Below are positions 52,084 through 60,205 of a stretch of DNA of 64,000 bases, piece after piece. Position numbers and translations under genes: made by a program. The stretch's first letter is position 1. Each line of letters opens with the position of its first letter. The DNA is taken from positions 1,240,001 through 1,304,000 of the forward strand of contig CBDANN010000008.1 of the NCBI GenBank assembly GCA_965197635.1, written 5' to 3'. Source of the stretch: Bin87 sp965197635 (GTDB lineage: Bacteria > Chloroflexota > Dehalococcoidia > Lucifugimonadales > UBA3495). Under the pieces are notes generated by a model. It saw nothing but the letters and a program-made list of their open reading frames with translations. It ran no database searches and was not told the DNA's origin.

Positions 52084-52693
52084 TGCCTTGAATTACCTTT
52101 CCTTTGACTCGAGCCTGCCACAACGCTCTGACGTCGCGTTCCAAGGTGGCTAAATCCAATGCGTTTTCAACCACCACGTCGGAACGCTGGATGCGTTCTG
52201 CATTTGGCATTTGCGAGTTGATTCGTTTCCTTGCTTCCTCTTCGCTGAGGCCATTGCGTTGCTGCAAGCGTTCGACTATTAAATCCGCGGGGGAGTGGGT
52301 AGTCCAAACCTCATCGACCAGCGTGTCCCAACCGGCTTCGAACAGAACGGCGGCTTCCACTACTGCCACGCTTGCTCCTTCCTCAGCCAGTTGGATTTTT
52401 CGCTCTTCCACCATGCGAGCCATCAACGGGTGCATGATCCCGTTCAGACGTTCCAGTTCGGCGGGGTCTCCAAATACAATAGCTCCCAACTTGCGCCGGT
52501 CGATTTCGCCTTCCGGCGTCAGGATGTCTTCCCCAAAGGCGGCGACAACCTGGAGCCACGCTTCAGAGTTGGGAGAGTACGCCTCGTGACCCAGCCGGTC
52601 GGCGTCGATGATCGACGCACCTTGTTGGCGCAACAGGTCGGCCACGACACTTTTGCCACTACCGATCCCGCCCGTTAAACCGATGGTAAGCAT
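52076..52693 (-). CDS. coaE: Dephospho-CoA kinase
   Basis: A 205-residue P-loop kinase that phosphorylates the ribose 3'-OH of dephospho-CoA, the final step of CoA synthesis. The P-loop is TIGLTGGIGSGKSVVADLL at the very N-terminus; the substrate aspartate is in IIDADRLGHEAY (residues 29-40), HPLMARM and VVEAAVLFEAGW mark the CoA domain, and the lid RLQQRNGLSEEEARKRINSQ is complete. The start is taken as ATG 52693, because the upstream extension precedes the normal family start. An IS66 element inserted 72 bases upstream. It heads the coaE-ATPase-NUDIX-VWA operon. Confidence 0.93.
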   Translation of the reverse strand: MLTIGLTGGIGSGKSVVADLLRQQGASIIDADRLGHEAYSPNSEAWLQVVAAFGEDILTPEGEIDRRKLGAIVFGDPAELERLNGIMHPLMARMVEERKIQLAEEGASVAVVEAAVLFEAGWDTLVDEVWTTHSPADLIVERLQQRNGLSEEEARKRINSQMPNAERIQRSDVVVENALDLATLERDVRALWQARVKGKVIQGNG

Positions 52694-52757
52694 GACTTTC
52701 CGAACAGTAAGACTGCCGGGCATTCTAACAAGGGCAACAGAGTTGGTCAACCGACGC

Positions 52758-54205
52758 CCCGGGCGGTAACTGTTCAGAGTTGGTGAGGTGAATTGCTGAA
52801 AAGTTGTTTGTCGATGGCTGGCGGCCTTTGGCCTGTTTATGTCAAGTTGGGTCCATGAAGCATGAAATCGACCTCACCACCGCCGACCGGGATGTGCTGA
52901 TCGACATCATCCTCCGGCAGCAAGCCATCATCGAACGGCTGGAGAAGCGGATCGCCCAGCCGGAAGGGCGGGCCAAAGCCAAAGGCTCCGGACGGATGCC
53001 GGGCCTGAAGCCCAAAGCCGACCGGAAACCGGCCGAGCCCAAGCAGCCCCGCAAGCCGCGGCCCCACGGTTTCGCCCGGACCCGCATGACGCCCACCCAG
53101 CGGGTGGAGCATGTGGTGGAGCAGTGTCCCGACTGCGGGACCCAGTTGTCCGGCGGCTGGACCCAGCGTACTCGGGAAGTGATCGATCTGCCCCAGGTGC
53201 CGGTGCAGGTTACCGAGCACGTTTACATCACCCGCACCTGTCCCCGGCGCCAACGGGGCTGTACTCCCACAGCGCAACTGGAGGGCGCGGCGCTGGGCCA
53301 GCAGCGTCTGGGGGTGAACGTTGTCAGCCTGATTGCCGCGCTCCGGGAGGAGGCTCGGCTGCCTTGCCGCACCATCCAATGGTACCTGGACACGGTACAT
53401 GGGCTGCACCTCAGCCTGGGGGCCATCGTGGACGCCACGCGCAAAGTGGCGGGCCAAGCGCAGCGGGAACTGGCGGGCATTCTGGAACGGATCCGCGGCA
53501 GTCCGGTGGTCCACGCCGACGAGACCGGCTGGCGGGAGGACGGACACAACGGCTACGTGTGGACTTTCAGCACCCCTGACCTGCGGTACTTCCTGCGACG
53601 GAACCGTGGTAAGGCGGTGGTGGATGAAGTGCTGGGCGATGAGTTTGCTGGCGTGCTGGTCAGCGACTTCTACGCCGCCTACCACCACTATGACGGCCCC
53701 AAACAACGCTGCTGGGCCCACCTGCTACGGGACATCCACGACCTCCGCGTCCTCTACCCTGACGATCACCGATTGTCCCAGTGGGCCGATGCCATACATC
53801 AACTCTATTGCCAGGCCAAAGCCTTCACCCACCCGGCAGAGCAGCAGCGGCGCGCTGCCCAACTGGTCCTGGAAAGACGCCTCTTGGCCCTCTGCCGTCC
53901 CTTCTTGGATGACCCGTCGGCGGCACAAGCCAAACTGTGCCGACGCATGGAGAACCACATCAAGGAACTCTTCGTCTTCGTGGCTCATCCGGAGGTGCCA
54001 CCGGACAACAATGCCGCCGAGCGCAGCCTGCGCCCAGTGGTGATCAGCCGGAAGGTCAGTGGTGGCACCCGCTCGGAGCGGGGGACCGAGACCAAGATGA
54101 CCCTAGCCTCGATCTTCGGCACCTGGCGAGCCCAAGGTCTCAATCCTCTCTCCGCTTGCCAACAACTGCTCGCTTCCCCTCAACTCTGAACTGTTACCCC
54201 GGGCG
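52758..54205. mobile_element. Complete IS66-family insertion with 8-bp target duplication
   Basis: The element occupies 52766-54197. Ends: GTAACTGTTCAGAGTTG on the left and the reverse complement of GTAACAGTTCAGAGTTG on the right (16 of 17 paired). Immediately outside, CCCGGGCG is repeated perfectly at 52758-52765 and 54198-54205, the 8-bp duplication typical of IS66. The GTAA start is also typical. A single transposase gene without tnpA/tnpB marks the one-gene subgroup. Intact ends and duplication indicate a recent insertion. Confidence 0.92.
52855..54189 (+). CDS. IS66-family transposase (TnpC-type)
   Basis: A 444-residue transposase. N-terminal coiled region (DVLIDIILRQQAIIERLEKR then IAQPEG), a linker rich in K, P and R, a zinc-finger region (VEQCPDCGTQL, then TRTCPRRQRGC), then the DDE domain: first aspartate VVHADETGWREDGHNGYVW, second VLVSDFYAAYHHYDG followed by KQRCWAHLLRDIHDL, and the glutamate in PPDNNAAERSLRPVVISRKV. 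A C-terminal FGTWRAQGLNPLSACQQLL tail is present. All motifs are intact. The ATG 52855 is the first methionine of the conserved N-terminus; there is in-frame sequence upstream. It stops eight bases before the right IS end. Confidence 0.93.
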   Translation: MKHEIDLTTADRDVLIDIILRQQAIIERLEKRIAQPEGRAKAKGSGRMPGLKPKADRKPAEPKQPRKPRPHGFARTRMTPTQRVEHVVEQCPDCGTQLSGGWTQRTREVIDLPQVPVQVTEHVYITRTCPRRQRGCTPTAQLEGAALGQQRLGVNVVSLIAALREEARLPCRTIQWYLDTVHGLHLSLGAIVDATRKVAGQAQRELAGILERIRGSPVVHADETGWREDGHNGYVWTFSTPDLRYFLRRNRGKAVVDEVLGDEFAGVLVSDFYAAYHHYDGPKQRCWAHLLRDIHDLRVLYPDDHRLSQWADAIHQLYCQAKAFTHPAEQQRRAAQLVLERRLLALCRPFLDDPSAAQAKLCRRMENHIKELFVFVAHPEVPPDNNAAERSLRPVVISRKVSGGTRSERGTETKMTLASIFGTWRAQGLNPLSACQQLLASPQL

Positions 54206-54215
54206 AGCAGCAAGG

Positions 54216-54866
54216 CTACAGTTCAATTTGGATCGTACCGTATCGCGCCAGAAACCTTCCCTGCAACGCATCAAATTTGTCTCGGTACGCGCTGGTGTGG
54301 ATGGGGTCGGTGGTCATTATCACTGCGTCTTCCCGGTTGTCCGCGTAGTAGTTTCTCCGTATGCCGGCCTCGTTGAAACTGTATTTGTCGTAAAGTCGTT
54401 GAGCGACGAAGTTGGAGACCCTGGCCTCCAGGGTTACCTCCTCCATTCCCTGTTCATAGGCGACGCGCAACGTTCCGATTAACAACAATTCCCCGATGCC
54501 TTGCCCTCGCAGCTCCTCCCGGACCGCAATCTCGGTAATGTGAGCCTGGTCGCCCTGCAACCAGATTCCAACGTAACCCGCCAAACCATCGGTTTCGTTA
54601 TCGCGGTCGGAGCGCAACATCGACTTGACGCCGGTCAACATCTTGGCCCAAAGGGATGAATCGGCTACCTGCGGTCGCGTTTGGGCGATACCGTGGGCAG
54701 GACCGTCATCCCGGTCTGTATGGTAGGCCACCAGGAATCGGCAATAACGGCTGTTCAACTCCCGGCGGAACGGCGTACCAACCCAGCCGGGGGAGAACGC
54801 TTCTTTCTCGATTTCGATGACCTGCGGGATGTCATCGGCCCGCATCCGGCGCAGCGCTACTTCCAT
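54216..54866 (-). CDS. rimI: Ribosomal protein S18-alanine N-acetyltransferase-like GNAT
   Basis: A 216-residue GNAT acetyltransferase of the RimI type: N-terminal VALRRMRADDIPQVIEIEKE then AF, the acetyl-CoA loop ITEIAVREELRGQGIGELLL (about residues 105-124, R-G-Q-G-I-G), and the C-terminal VTLEARVSNFVAQRLYDKYS motif (about 140-159), then RRNYYADNREDAVIM. It is longer than standard RimI (about 150) because of a 40-residue insertion between the first strands. The start at ATG 54866 fits the family; another ATG ten codons upstream has no ribosome site. RimI acetylates ribosomal S18 and sometimes acts in the tRNA t6A locus, but no tsa genes are seen. Confidence 0.8.
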   Translation of the reverse strand: MEVALRRMRADDIPQVIEIEKEAFSPGWVGTPFRRELNSRYCRFLVAYHTDRDDGPAHGIAQTRPQVADSSLWAKMLTGVKSMLRSDRDNETDGLAGYVGIWLQGDQAHITEIAVREELRGQGIGELLLIGTLRVAYEQGMEEVTLEARVSNFVAQRLYDKYSFNEAGIRRNYYADNREDAVIMTTDPIHTSAYRDKFDALQGRFLARYGTIQIEL

Positions 54867-54950
54867 CGTGGCACGTTCCAGCAACTTTCTCGCCATTCTA
54901 GCAAAGAGCGCTGGGTCTGGTGTGAACAGTCGCTTGTAGGATTGGGAAGG

Positions 54951-56189
54951 TTAGTCGGTGGCCAACGATACCGAACCATACTGCCCGTCGTATCCCGGCG
55001 CGATTCTAACCTTCCCGAGACGGGATTGCAGTATTGCGCGTGCCACCGGTTCGCCGGCCACCGCAACCAAGTCATCGGGGGTCGCCCAAAGCAGGGCGTT
55101 TAGCTCGCTGCCCATTTGATCGGTAATCATCGTGTATTCCCGCTTCACGGTGCGCGTGTTCACTCCGACTCCACGCACCGCGGCTATGATTTCCTGCAGC
55201 GGGATCAGCCTGGCGAACGGGGGCAAGTGCGCTCCCATGCGGACCAAGCCGTCGGCGTCAGGGAGTAAGTCGGCTTCCGTCGCATTGCCGGCCAGTTCGG
55301 TCACCCGATGCAGCACGCCCAAGGTCAACGGCCGGCCGCAAACCGGGCACAATGGCCCGTTTCGCTGGAGGTCGGTAGAACCGTAGGCGACGCCACATTT
55401 CCGATGGCCGCTGTAATGGTACTTTCCCTCTTCGGGATAAAACTCGACGGTGTATGCAATGCCCATTCTGCGCAGGGCGTTCGAAAGTCCGCTCCAGGAC
55501 AGCGACCCAGAAAATGCGGTCGCTTCTCTGCCTAACCTGGGCAGCGAATGCGCATCCGAAAAAGAAACTACCGAGCGACCATTGAGTTCTGGAACGTTCC
55601 AGTTCATGGCTGGGTCAGAGGACAATCCGGTTTCGATAGCGGTGACCAGATGCGTCAGATCGCCAAAGCATTCTTCCAGGCTATCAAACCCGCTGCGTGA
55701 TCCGTAAATGCCGTACCAAGGCGTCCAGGCGTGAGCCGGGATCACGCACGCCTCCGGATCGGTATCCAACGCGAGGGACAGCAGGTTCCTCGCCGACAAC
55801 TTCACGGTAGGTCGGCCATCGCTCTCCAATTTGCCGTGTCGCTCAAGTTGGCGGGACAATTCGGCCGCTGCTTCCAGAGTCGGCAACAACACCAACATGT
55901 GAACGCGTCGCCCGCGGCCATCCTGTCGGTACACGCAGCTGATCTCGGTTCCCGGAACGAACCGAACGTCGTCATAGCGGTAGAGACCGTCATCGTCCCT
56001 GACTAGTTTGGAGCGGAGATTGGCGGCCCACTCGGGATGCGTGAAATCGCCGGTGGCCAGCAGGTCGATCCCTTTGCGCCGGCCCCAAGCGGCAAGATTT
56101 TCCAGCGTCAATGCCCTGCTGCACGCGAACGCGTAAGGGGAATGGATATGCAGGTCCGCGACGAACGAACCTGCGGACACCGGAGCCAT
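54951..56189 (-). CDS. Endonuclease Q family protein (PHP domain)
   Basis: A 412-residue EndoQ-like nuclease. The N-terminal PHP metal-binding domain has FVADLHIHSPYAFACSRALT (residues 9-28, HxH), ATGDFTHPEWAANL (near 45-58), PGTEISCVYRQDGRGRRVHM and PAHAWTPWYGIYGSRSGFDS (about 150-169). A zinc-finger region follows (YHYSGHRKCGVAYGST, then GPLCPVCGRPLTLGVLHRV), and the C-terminal region contains ALLWATPDDLVAVAGEPVAR. EndoQ, first known from archaea and Bacillus, cuts DNA 5' of deaminated bases (uracil, hypoxanthine). It starts one base after the stop of nothing; the next gene (hydrolase) ends just upstream on the same strand, with a gap of about one base, so they are co-transcribed. Confidence 0.85.
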   Translation of the reverse strand: MAPVSAGSFVADLHIHSPYAFACSRALTLENLAAWGRRKGIDLLATGDFTHPEWAANLRSKLVRDDDGLYRYDDVRFVPGTEISCVYRQDGRGRRVHMLVLLPTLEAAAELSRQLERHGKLESDGRPTVKLSARNLLSLALDTDPEACVIPAHAWTPWYGIYGSRSGFDSLEECFGDLTHLVTAIETGLSSDPAMNWNVPELNGRSVVSFSDAHSLPRLGREATAFSGSLSWSGLSNALRRMGIAYTVEFYPEEGKYHYSGHRKCGVAYGSTDLQRNGPLCPVCGRPLTLGVLHRVTELAGNATEADLLPDADGLVRMGAHLPPFARLIPLQEIIAAVRGVGVNTRTVKREYTMITDQMGSELNALLWATPDDLVAVAGEPVARAILQSRLGKVRIAPGYDGQYGSVSLATD

Positions 56190-56190
56190 A

Positions 56191-56946
56191 TCAGGCCGCT
56201 AGCAACGTTTCGGCCAGTTGTTCCGGTTTCTGAACCGTCACCAAGTGGCCGGCGTCAATTTCAACGACAGTGGCGTTTGGGATGAGCGCGGCCATCGCAC
56301 GCTGACGGCTCGGACTGATCAACCGGTCCCCACCCAAAACGACGTATGTTACAGGGCAAGGCAACTCGTTCAGATTGAGTGAAACCGCCTGGGTCAGCAT
56401 TCGCAAAGGCAGTGGGCCAAAATGACCTATCGTCTGCGCCTGCTGCATGGAGTCGAGGCCACGGCACCAGTATCTGCTAACCGCGCCGACCGGAACCGGA
56501 ATGTCTCTCCCTGACAGCGTGCTCAGCATTTTGCACATGCTGATAAGAGTCCTGGCGGGGGTCGGGTAAGCCGAAGCGGGAGACCTTCCGTTGCCGGGAA
56601 CGATCCCGCATACCAGGACAATTCGCCGTGGCGCTACGGATAGTTGCGTTGCCGCCTGAAGGGCAACGGTGCCGCCCAACTCGTGACCCACCAGCGTGAA
56701 ATCCCTGAAGTTCTCGCGCTCTACCACCCCAGAGACGGTTTCGACGCTTTCCGCGATGTCAACCATCGCCACATCTTTGGCCACGTCTGCGCCGTGTCCG
56801 GGCAAATCGACGGCTCTTACCCGCACCGCTTGCCGAGTTCGATAAAGCGGCGGCGGATGTTGGGCGGGAGCAGTCATGTGCCCCCAAACTTTGCCCCAAC
56901 TCCAGGCCCCTTGACCCGCACCGTGTACCAACAAAAAGTCCGACAC
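56191..56946 (-). CDS. Alpha/beta hydrolase-fold protein lacking the nucleophilic serine
   Basis: A 251-residue alpha/beta-hydrolase-fold protein of the esterase/salicylate esterase (EstC-like) group: FLLVHGAGQGAWSWGKVW (oxyanion region, residues 4-21), RAVDLPGHGADVAKD, LVGHELGGTVALQAA (nucleophile elbow, about residue 103), VTYVVLGGDRLISPSRQRAM (acid) and VEIDAGHLVTVQKPEQLAET (histidine). The nucleophile elbow reads G-H-E-L-G, with Glu (codon GAG) where Ser/Asp/Cys is expected. A substituted nucleophile implies loss of classic esterase activity or a different chemistry. It is preceded by selA (33-base gap) and followed immediately by the EndoQ gene; they are likely co-transcribed. Confidence 0.8.
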   Translation of the reverse strand: MSDFLLVHGAGQGAWSWGKVWGHMTAPAQHPPPLYRTRQAVRVRAVDLPGHGADVAKDVAMVDIAESVETVSGVVERENFRDFTLVGHELGGTVALQAATQLSVAPRRIVLVCGIVPGNGRSPASAYPTPARTLISMCKMLSTLSGRDIPVPVGAVSRYWCRGLDSMQQAQTIGHFGPLPLRMLTQAVSLNLNELPCPVTYVVLGGDRLISPSRQRAMAALIPNATVVEIDAGHLVTVQKPEQLAETLLAA

Positions 56947-56979
56947 GCTAAACCTCTATGCATTGCTCAATTGCGAACA

Positions 56980-58371
56980 TCACGGATTTGCCTGCGCCAA
57001 AGCGCTGATGACGGCTCTCTGCACCGCGTCGTCCTGTTCGGGCAGTACCGTTCGCGGGTCCAAGCGCACCGTGTCCGCCTCAATCCGTCCGATCACCGGG
57101 ATCTTCTGGCTGCGCAGCGCGGACAACAGATTTTCCGGGCTCCCGGCTCCGTTCGGGGTGACGGCGAGCGTCCACGACGGCAGGGTCTCGCCGGGCAGGC
57201 TGCCGCCTCCAATCGCGGCACGAGAAGGCAGGATGGCCGTTTCCGCTCCCGTTCTGGCGGCGATGTCCGCTCCCCAGGCCTCGGCGCGGGCGCGCACGCC
57301 TTCGGGTGGGGCGGAGATCATTCTCCACACCGGAACCGTCGACTCGGCGTCGCCGGTCAGGTAATGCGTTAGGGTGGCGGTTAAACTAGCCAAGCTCATC
57401 TTGTCGATGCGAACCGCCCGGGCCAGCGGGTGTCGTTCCAACCGTCCAACCAAGTCTCGCTTTCCCACCACGATGCCGGCTTGCGGCCCACCCAAGAGCT
57501 TATCTCCCGAAAAGAACACCATACCGACGCCGGCCGCGATGCTTTCCTGGGGTGTGGGCTCGTGGGCCAGACCATACCTTTCAGTGGGAAGCAACGCGCC
57601 GCTGCCGATGTCATGCAACACCGGTATGCCAGCACTGTCGCCGAGTTGGACCAGATCACGTTCGTCGACGGCCGCGGTGAAACCTTCAACCCGGAAGTTG
57701 CTGGCGTGGGCTTTGAGGAACGCGCCCGTGTCTTCCGTTATGGCGTCGGCGTAGTCGCGCACGTAAGTCCGGTTGGTGGTGCCGACGTCGACCAGCGTGC
57801 AGCCGCTCTGGCGGAGCACGTCGGGTATCCGAAACCCGCCGCCGATTTCCACAGCCTCGCCGCGGGTAACGATCACCTCGCGGCCGGCAGCCAGCGCGGA
57901 CAATCCCAAAAGCAGGGCAGATGCGTTGTTGTTCACCACCAAAGCGGCTTCGGCGCCGGTAATGCGGCACAGCAGCGACTGTAGGTGCGACTGCCGGGAA
58001 CCCCGACGCCCGGTGCCGAGGTCGATTTCCAAGTCGGAATAGCCGCGCGCCGCCGCATCGGCAGCCGCCAAAGCCGCTTTGCTCAACGGCGCCCGCCCCA
58101 GGTTCGTATGGATGATAACGCCGGTGGCGTTGATGACCGGGCGCGGCGACGGAGTCGTGAGGTCATCAACCAAGTTCAACACCGAACCGGTGATTTCGTC
58201 TGCGGACGGAACACTGGCGCCGGCCAGAACTTGCCGCCGGACACTCGCCAAAACCTCTCGCGTCAGATCGACCAAGCTGTCGCGGCCGAACGATTCAACG
58301 GCGGAGGCAAGCGCTGCTCCGCTCACTATGCGATCGACGCTTGGGAGGTTGCGTAACTCGGAACTGCTCAT
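56980..58371 (-). CDS. selA: L-seryl-tRNA(Sec) selenium transferase
   Basis: A 463-residue fold type I PLP enzyme with clear SelA features: N-terminal LPSVDRIVSGAALASAVESF (the SelA N-terminal domain that binds tRNA-Sec), PVINATGVIIHTNLGRAPLS (about residues 76-95), ITGAEAALVVNNNASALLLG (about 134-153), GGGFRIPDVLRQSGCTLVDV, HDIGSGALLPTERYG and the Schiff-base lysine in VFFSGDKLLGGPQAGIVVG (near residue 286). It converts seryl-tRNA(Sec) to selenocysteyl-tRNA(Sec) using selenophosphate. selB, selC and a certain selD are not in the window, although selB normally follows selA directly. It could belong to a SelA-like family with another substrate, but the sequence fits true SelA well. Confidence 0.85.
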   Translation of the reverse strand: MSSSELRNLPSVDRIVSGAALASAVESFGRDSLVDLTREVLASVRRQVLAGASVPSADEITGSVLNLVDDLTTPSPRPVINATGVIIHTNLGRAPLSKAALAAADAAARGYSDLEIDLGTGRRGSRQSHLQSLLCRITGAEAALVVNNNASALLLGLSALAAGREVIVTRGEAVEIGGGFRIPDVLRQSGCTLVDVGTTNRTYVRDYADAITEDTGAFLKAHASNFRVEGFTAAVDERDLVQLGDSAGIPVLHDIGSGALLPTERYGLAHEPTPQESIAAGVGMVFFSGDKLLGGPQAGIVVGKRDLVGRLERHPLARAVRIDKMSLASLTATLTHYLTGDAESTVPVWRMISAPPEGVRARAEAWGADIAARTGAETAILPSRAAIGGGSLPGETLPSWTLAVTPNGAGSPENLLSALRSQKIPVIGRIEADTVRLDPRTVLPEQDDAVQRAVISALAQANP

Positions 58372-58638
58372 AAATTAATGGACGGAGTACCCGACACACT
58401 ATTGCGTTGCAGTATTCTATCACCTCCACAGTGAGGGCGGATTGGCGCGCCGTTCCCCGTTGGCGTGCGTTGAGTTATGACAAGCCGGGTGCTTTTTCAG
58501 GAAGCATCAGCACCGGCGCGGAGGCCATTCGTTCTTGCGGCATGGGTTTCCGTAGCGTGCTGTCGCCGCCTGTTATAGAATGGTCTTGCCCCGGTCCGGC
58601 AACATGCTTGATCCTCGATTGGGGCAGGATGGTCAACG

Positions 58639-58845
58639 ATGCAGCGAAAAGCTATCGGCATCGGCATCATCGTCGTCCTGGCGGCGGCGATCTTGTTCGG
58701 AACCGTCGGCTCCGTAATGGAAGTCATTGAAGCGGCTTCGGCGACCCAATCGGCCGTCGAAGGCGAATACGCGGCGCGTCTGGCCACCGGCGACGATGAT
58801 AACCCCGCCCTGGAAGCACTGAAGTACGTCTGCCCGTTCCATTAG
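58639..58845 (+). CDS. Small signal-anchored protein
   Basis: A 68-residue protein: short basic start (MQRKA), a clear membrane helix (IGIGIIVVLAAAILFGTVGS, residues 6-25) and a charged tail ending YVCPFH. ATG 58639 has GGGGCAGG 13 bases upstream, and its position near the acyl-CoA dehydrogenase (117 bases before it) suggests a shared transcript. No family is recognised. The 267-base gap before it (58372-58638) separates it from divergent selA and shows no gene, only promoter-like space. Confidence 0.5.
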   Translation: MQRKAIGIGIIVVLAAAILFGTVGSVMEVIEAASATQSAVEGEYAARLATGDDDNPALEALKYVCPFH

Positions 58846-58962
58846 GAACACGAGACGGCGCGCGAAACGGGTCCCGGGCTGGTCCGGCAACTCCGCGCAC
58901 GATATTGAGCGCGCCGGTTTGCGCCGCCGCTATTCCCCATAAAACACGCTTTTGGAGATGAC

Positions 58963-60201
58963 ATGACCCCAGAAAGAGGGTTGCCCCCGGAACTTGACGC
59001 CCTCAAGAACACCGTGCGCCAAATCGTGCGCGACGAATGCATGCCTTTGGAGCCGGAATACCTGGCCCACCCTCCACAGGAAGACGAGCCGGACAACGGC
59101 GCTCCCCGCGGTGTGTTGGAGACCGTACCCGGCGTGCTGGGAACACTATCACGCGAGCAATGGGGACGGCTGAACAACGTGTCCAAGCAGACCGGGATCT
59201 ACACCTCGTTCGTGCCGGAAGAGTACGGCGGCGGGGGCATGGGAGCTCTCGGGCATTTGGTGCTGGAAGAAGAGGTGCATCGCAGCATCGTCCATCTGCC
59301 CACGTCGCCAGTGCCCATGTTCATGATTGGCGCCTGCACTCCCGAGCAAGAGGAAAAATACCTGTACCCGGCCATCAACGGGGATTTGTACTACTCATTC
59401 GGACAGACGGAACCGCAAGCCGGGTCGGATCCGGGCGGCATGATGCAAACCCGCGCCGTCCGTGACGGCGACGACTGGGTGCTCAACGGCACCAAAATGT
59501 TCATTTCCGGCGCCGCGTCGGCCGACTTCCTGCTGGTGCAGGCGGTCACGGATCCCGACAAGATGCAGCGCGGCGGCATCACAATGTTCATCATCGACAA
59601 CCCGACGCCCGGGGTCTCGTTTGAACCCATCCGGGTATGGATAGTCCCTACCAAAGCCCAGCAGCACTACATCCACCTGGACAACGTGCGGGTGCCGCAG
59701 ACCCAGGTGCTGGGCGAGGTGGGGGGCGGTTTCACGCTGGGTCAGCAATGGCTGGTCCACCACGACCGTTTACTTCGCGGGGCGATGGCGCTGGGCATCC
59801 TCACCCGCGCCCTGGAGATGGCGATTGAATGGTCGCAGCAGAGGGTAACCTACGGGCGGCCCATCGCCGACCGGCAGGCCATCCAGTGGATGCTGACCGA
59901 CGTGTACATGGACATCATCGCCCTGCGGTCGGTGGCGCGAGAAACGGCGGAGCGGGCCGATGCCGGCGAGGATGTTCGCGTGGAAGCTTCCATGGTCAAG
60001 TACGCCGCCGGCGAATGGGGCTGGCGCAGCATCGACAAAATCATGCAGGTGTTCGGCGGCCTGGGCGAAACTTTGGACCTGCCCATTGCCCACTGGTACC
60101 ATATGCTCCGCCACGCCCGCATCGGGGGCGGCACCTCCGAGATACACAAGTTCGTGATGGCCCGGGCGTTGCTTTCGGGCCGGGTCGCATTTCAAGGGTG
60201 A
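58963..60201 (+). CDS. Acyl-CoA dehydrogenase family protein
   Basis: A 412-residue flavoprotein that would oxidise an acyl-CoA at C2-C3 and pass electrons to ETF. Family landmarks are YYSFGQTEPQAGSDPGGMMQ (about residues 143-162), WVLNGTKMFISGAASADFLL (about 172-191), the FAD-binding R.Q.R-like segment DRQAIQWMLTDVYM, and the C-terminal RHARIGGGTSEIHKFVMARA (about 383-402). The residue that carries the catalytic glutamate in short-chain enzymes (YEGTSE) is glycine here (IGGGTSE), as in ACADs whose base lies elsewhere. The gene stops five bases before the SIMPL gene, so it heads that cluster. Confidence 0.88.
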   Translation: MTPERGLPPELDALKNTVRQIVRDECMPLEPEYLAHPPQEDEPDNGAPRGVLETVPGVLGTLSREQWGRLNNVSKQTGIYTSFVPEEYGGGGMGALGHLVLEEEVHRSIVHLPTSPVPMFMIGACTPEQEEKYLYPAINGDLYYSFGQTEPQAGSDPGGMMQTRAVRDGDDWVLNGTKMFISGAASADFLLVQAVTDPDKMQRGGITMFIIDNPTPGVSFEPIRVWIVPTKAQQHYIHLDNVRVPQTQVLGEVGGGFTLGQQWLVHHDRLLRGAMALGILTRALEMAIEWSQQRVTYGRPIADRQAIQWMLTDVYMDIIALRSVARETAERADAGEDVRVEASMVKYAAGEWGWRSIDKIMQVFGGLGETLDLPIAHWYHMLRHARIGGGTSEIHKFVMARALLSGRVAFQG

Positions 60202-60205
60202 ACGC

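Noticed and set aside
58372..58638. tRNA-Sec gene upstream of selA
   Set aside because: No long acceptor/T-arm cloverleaf with a TCA anticodon could be drawn in this gap.
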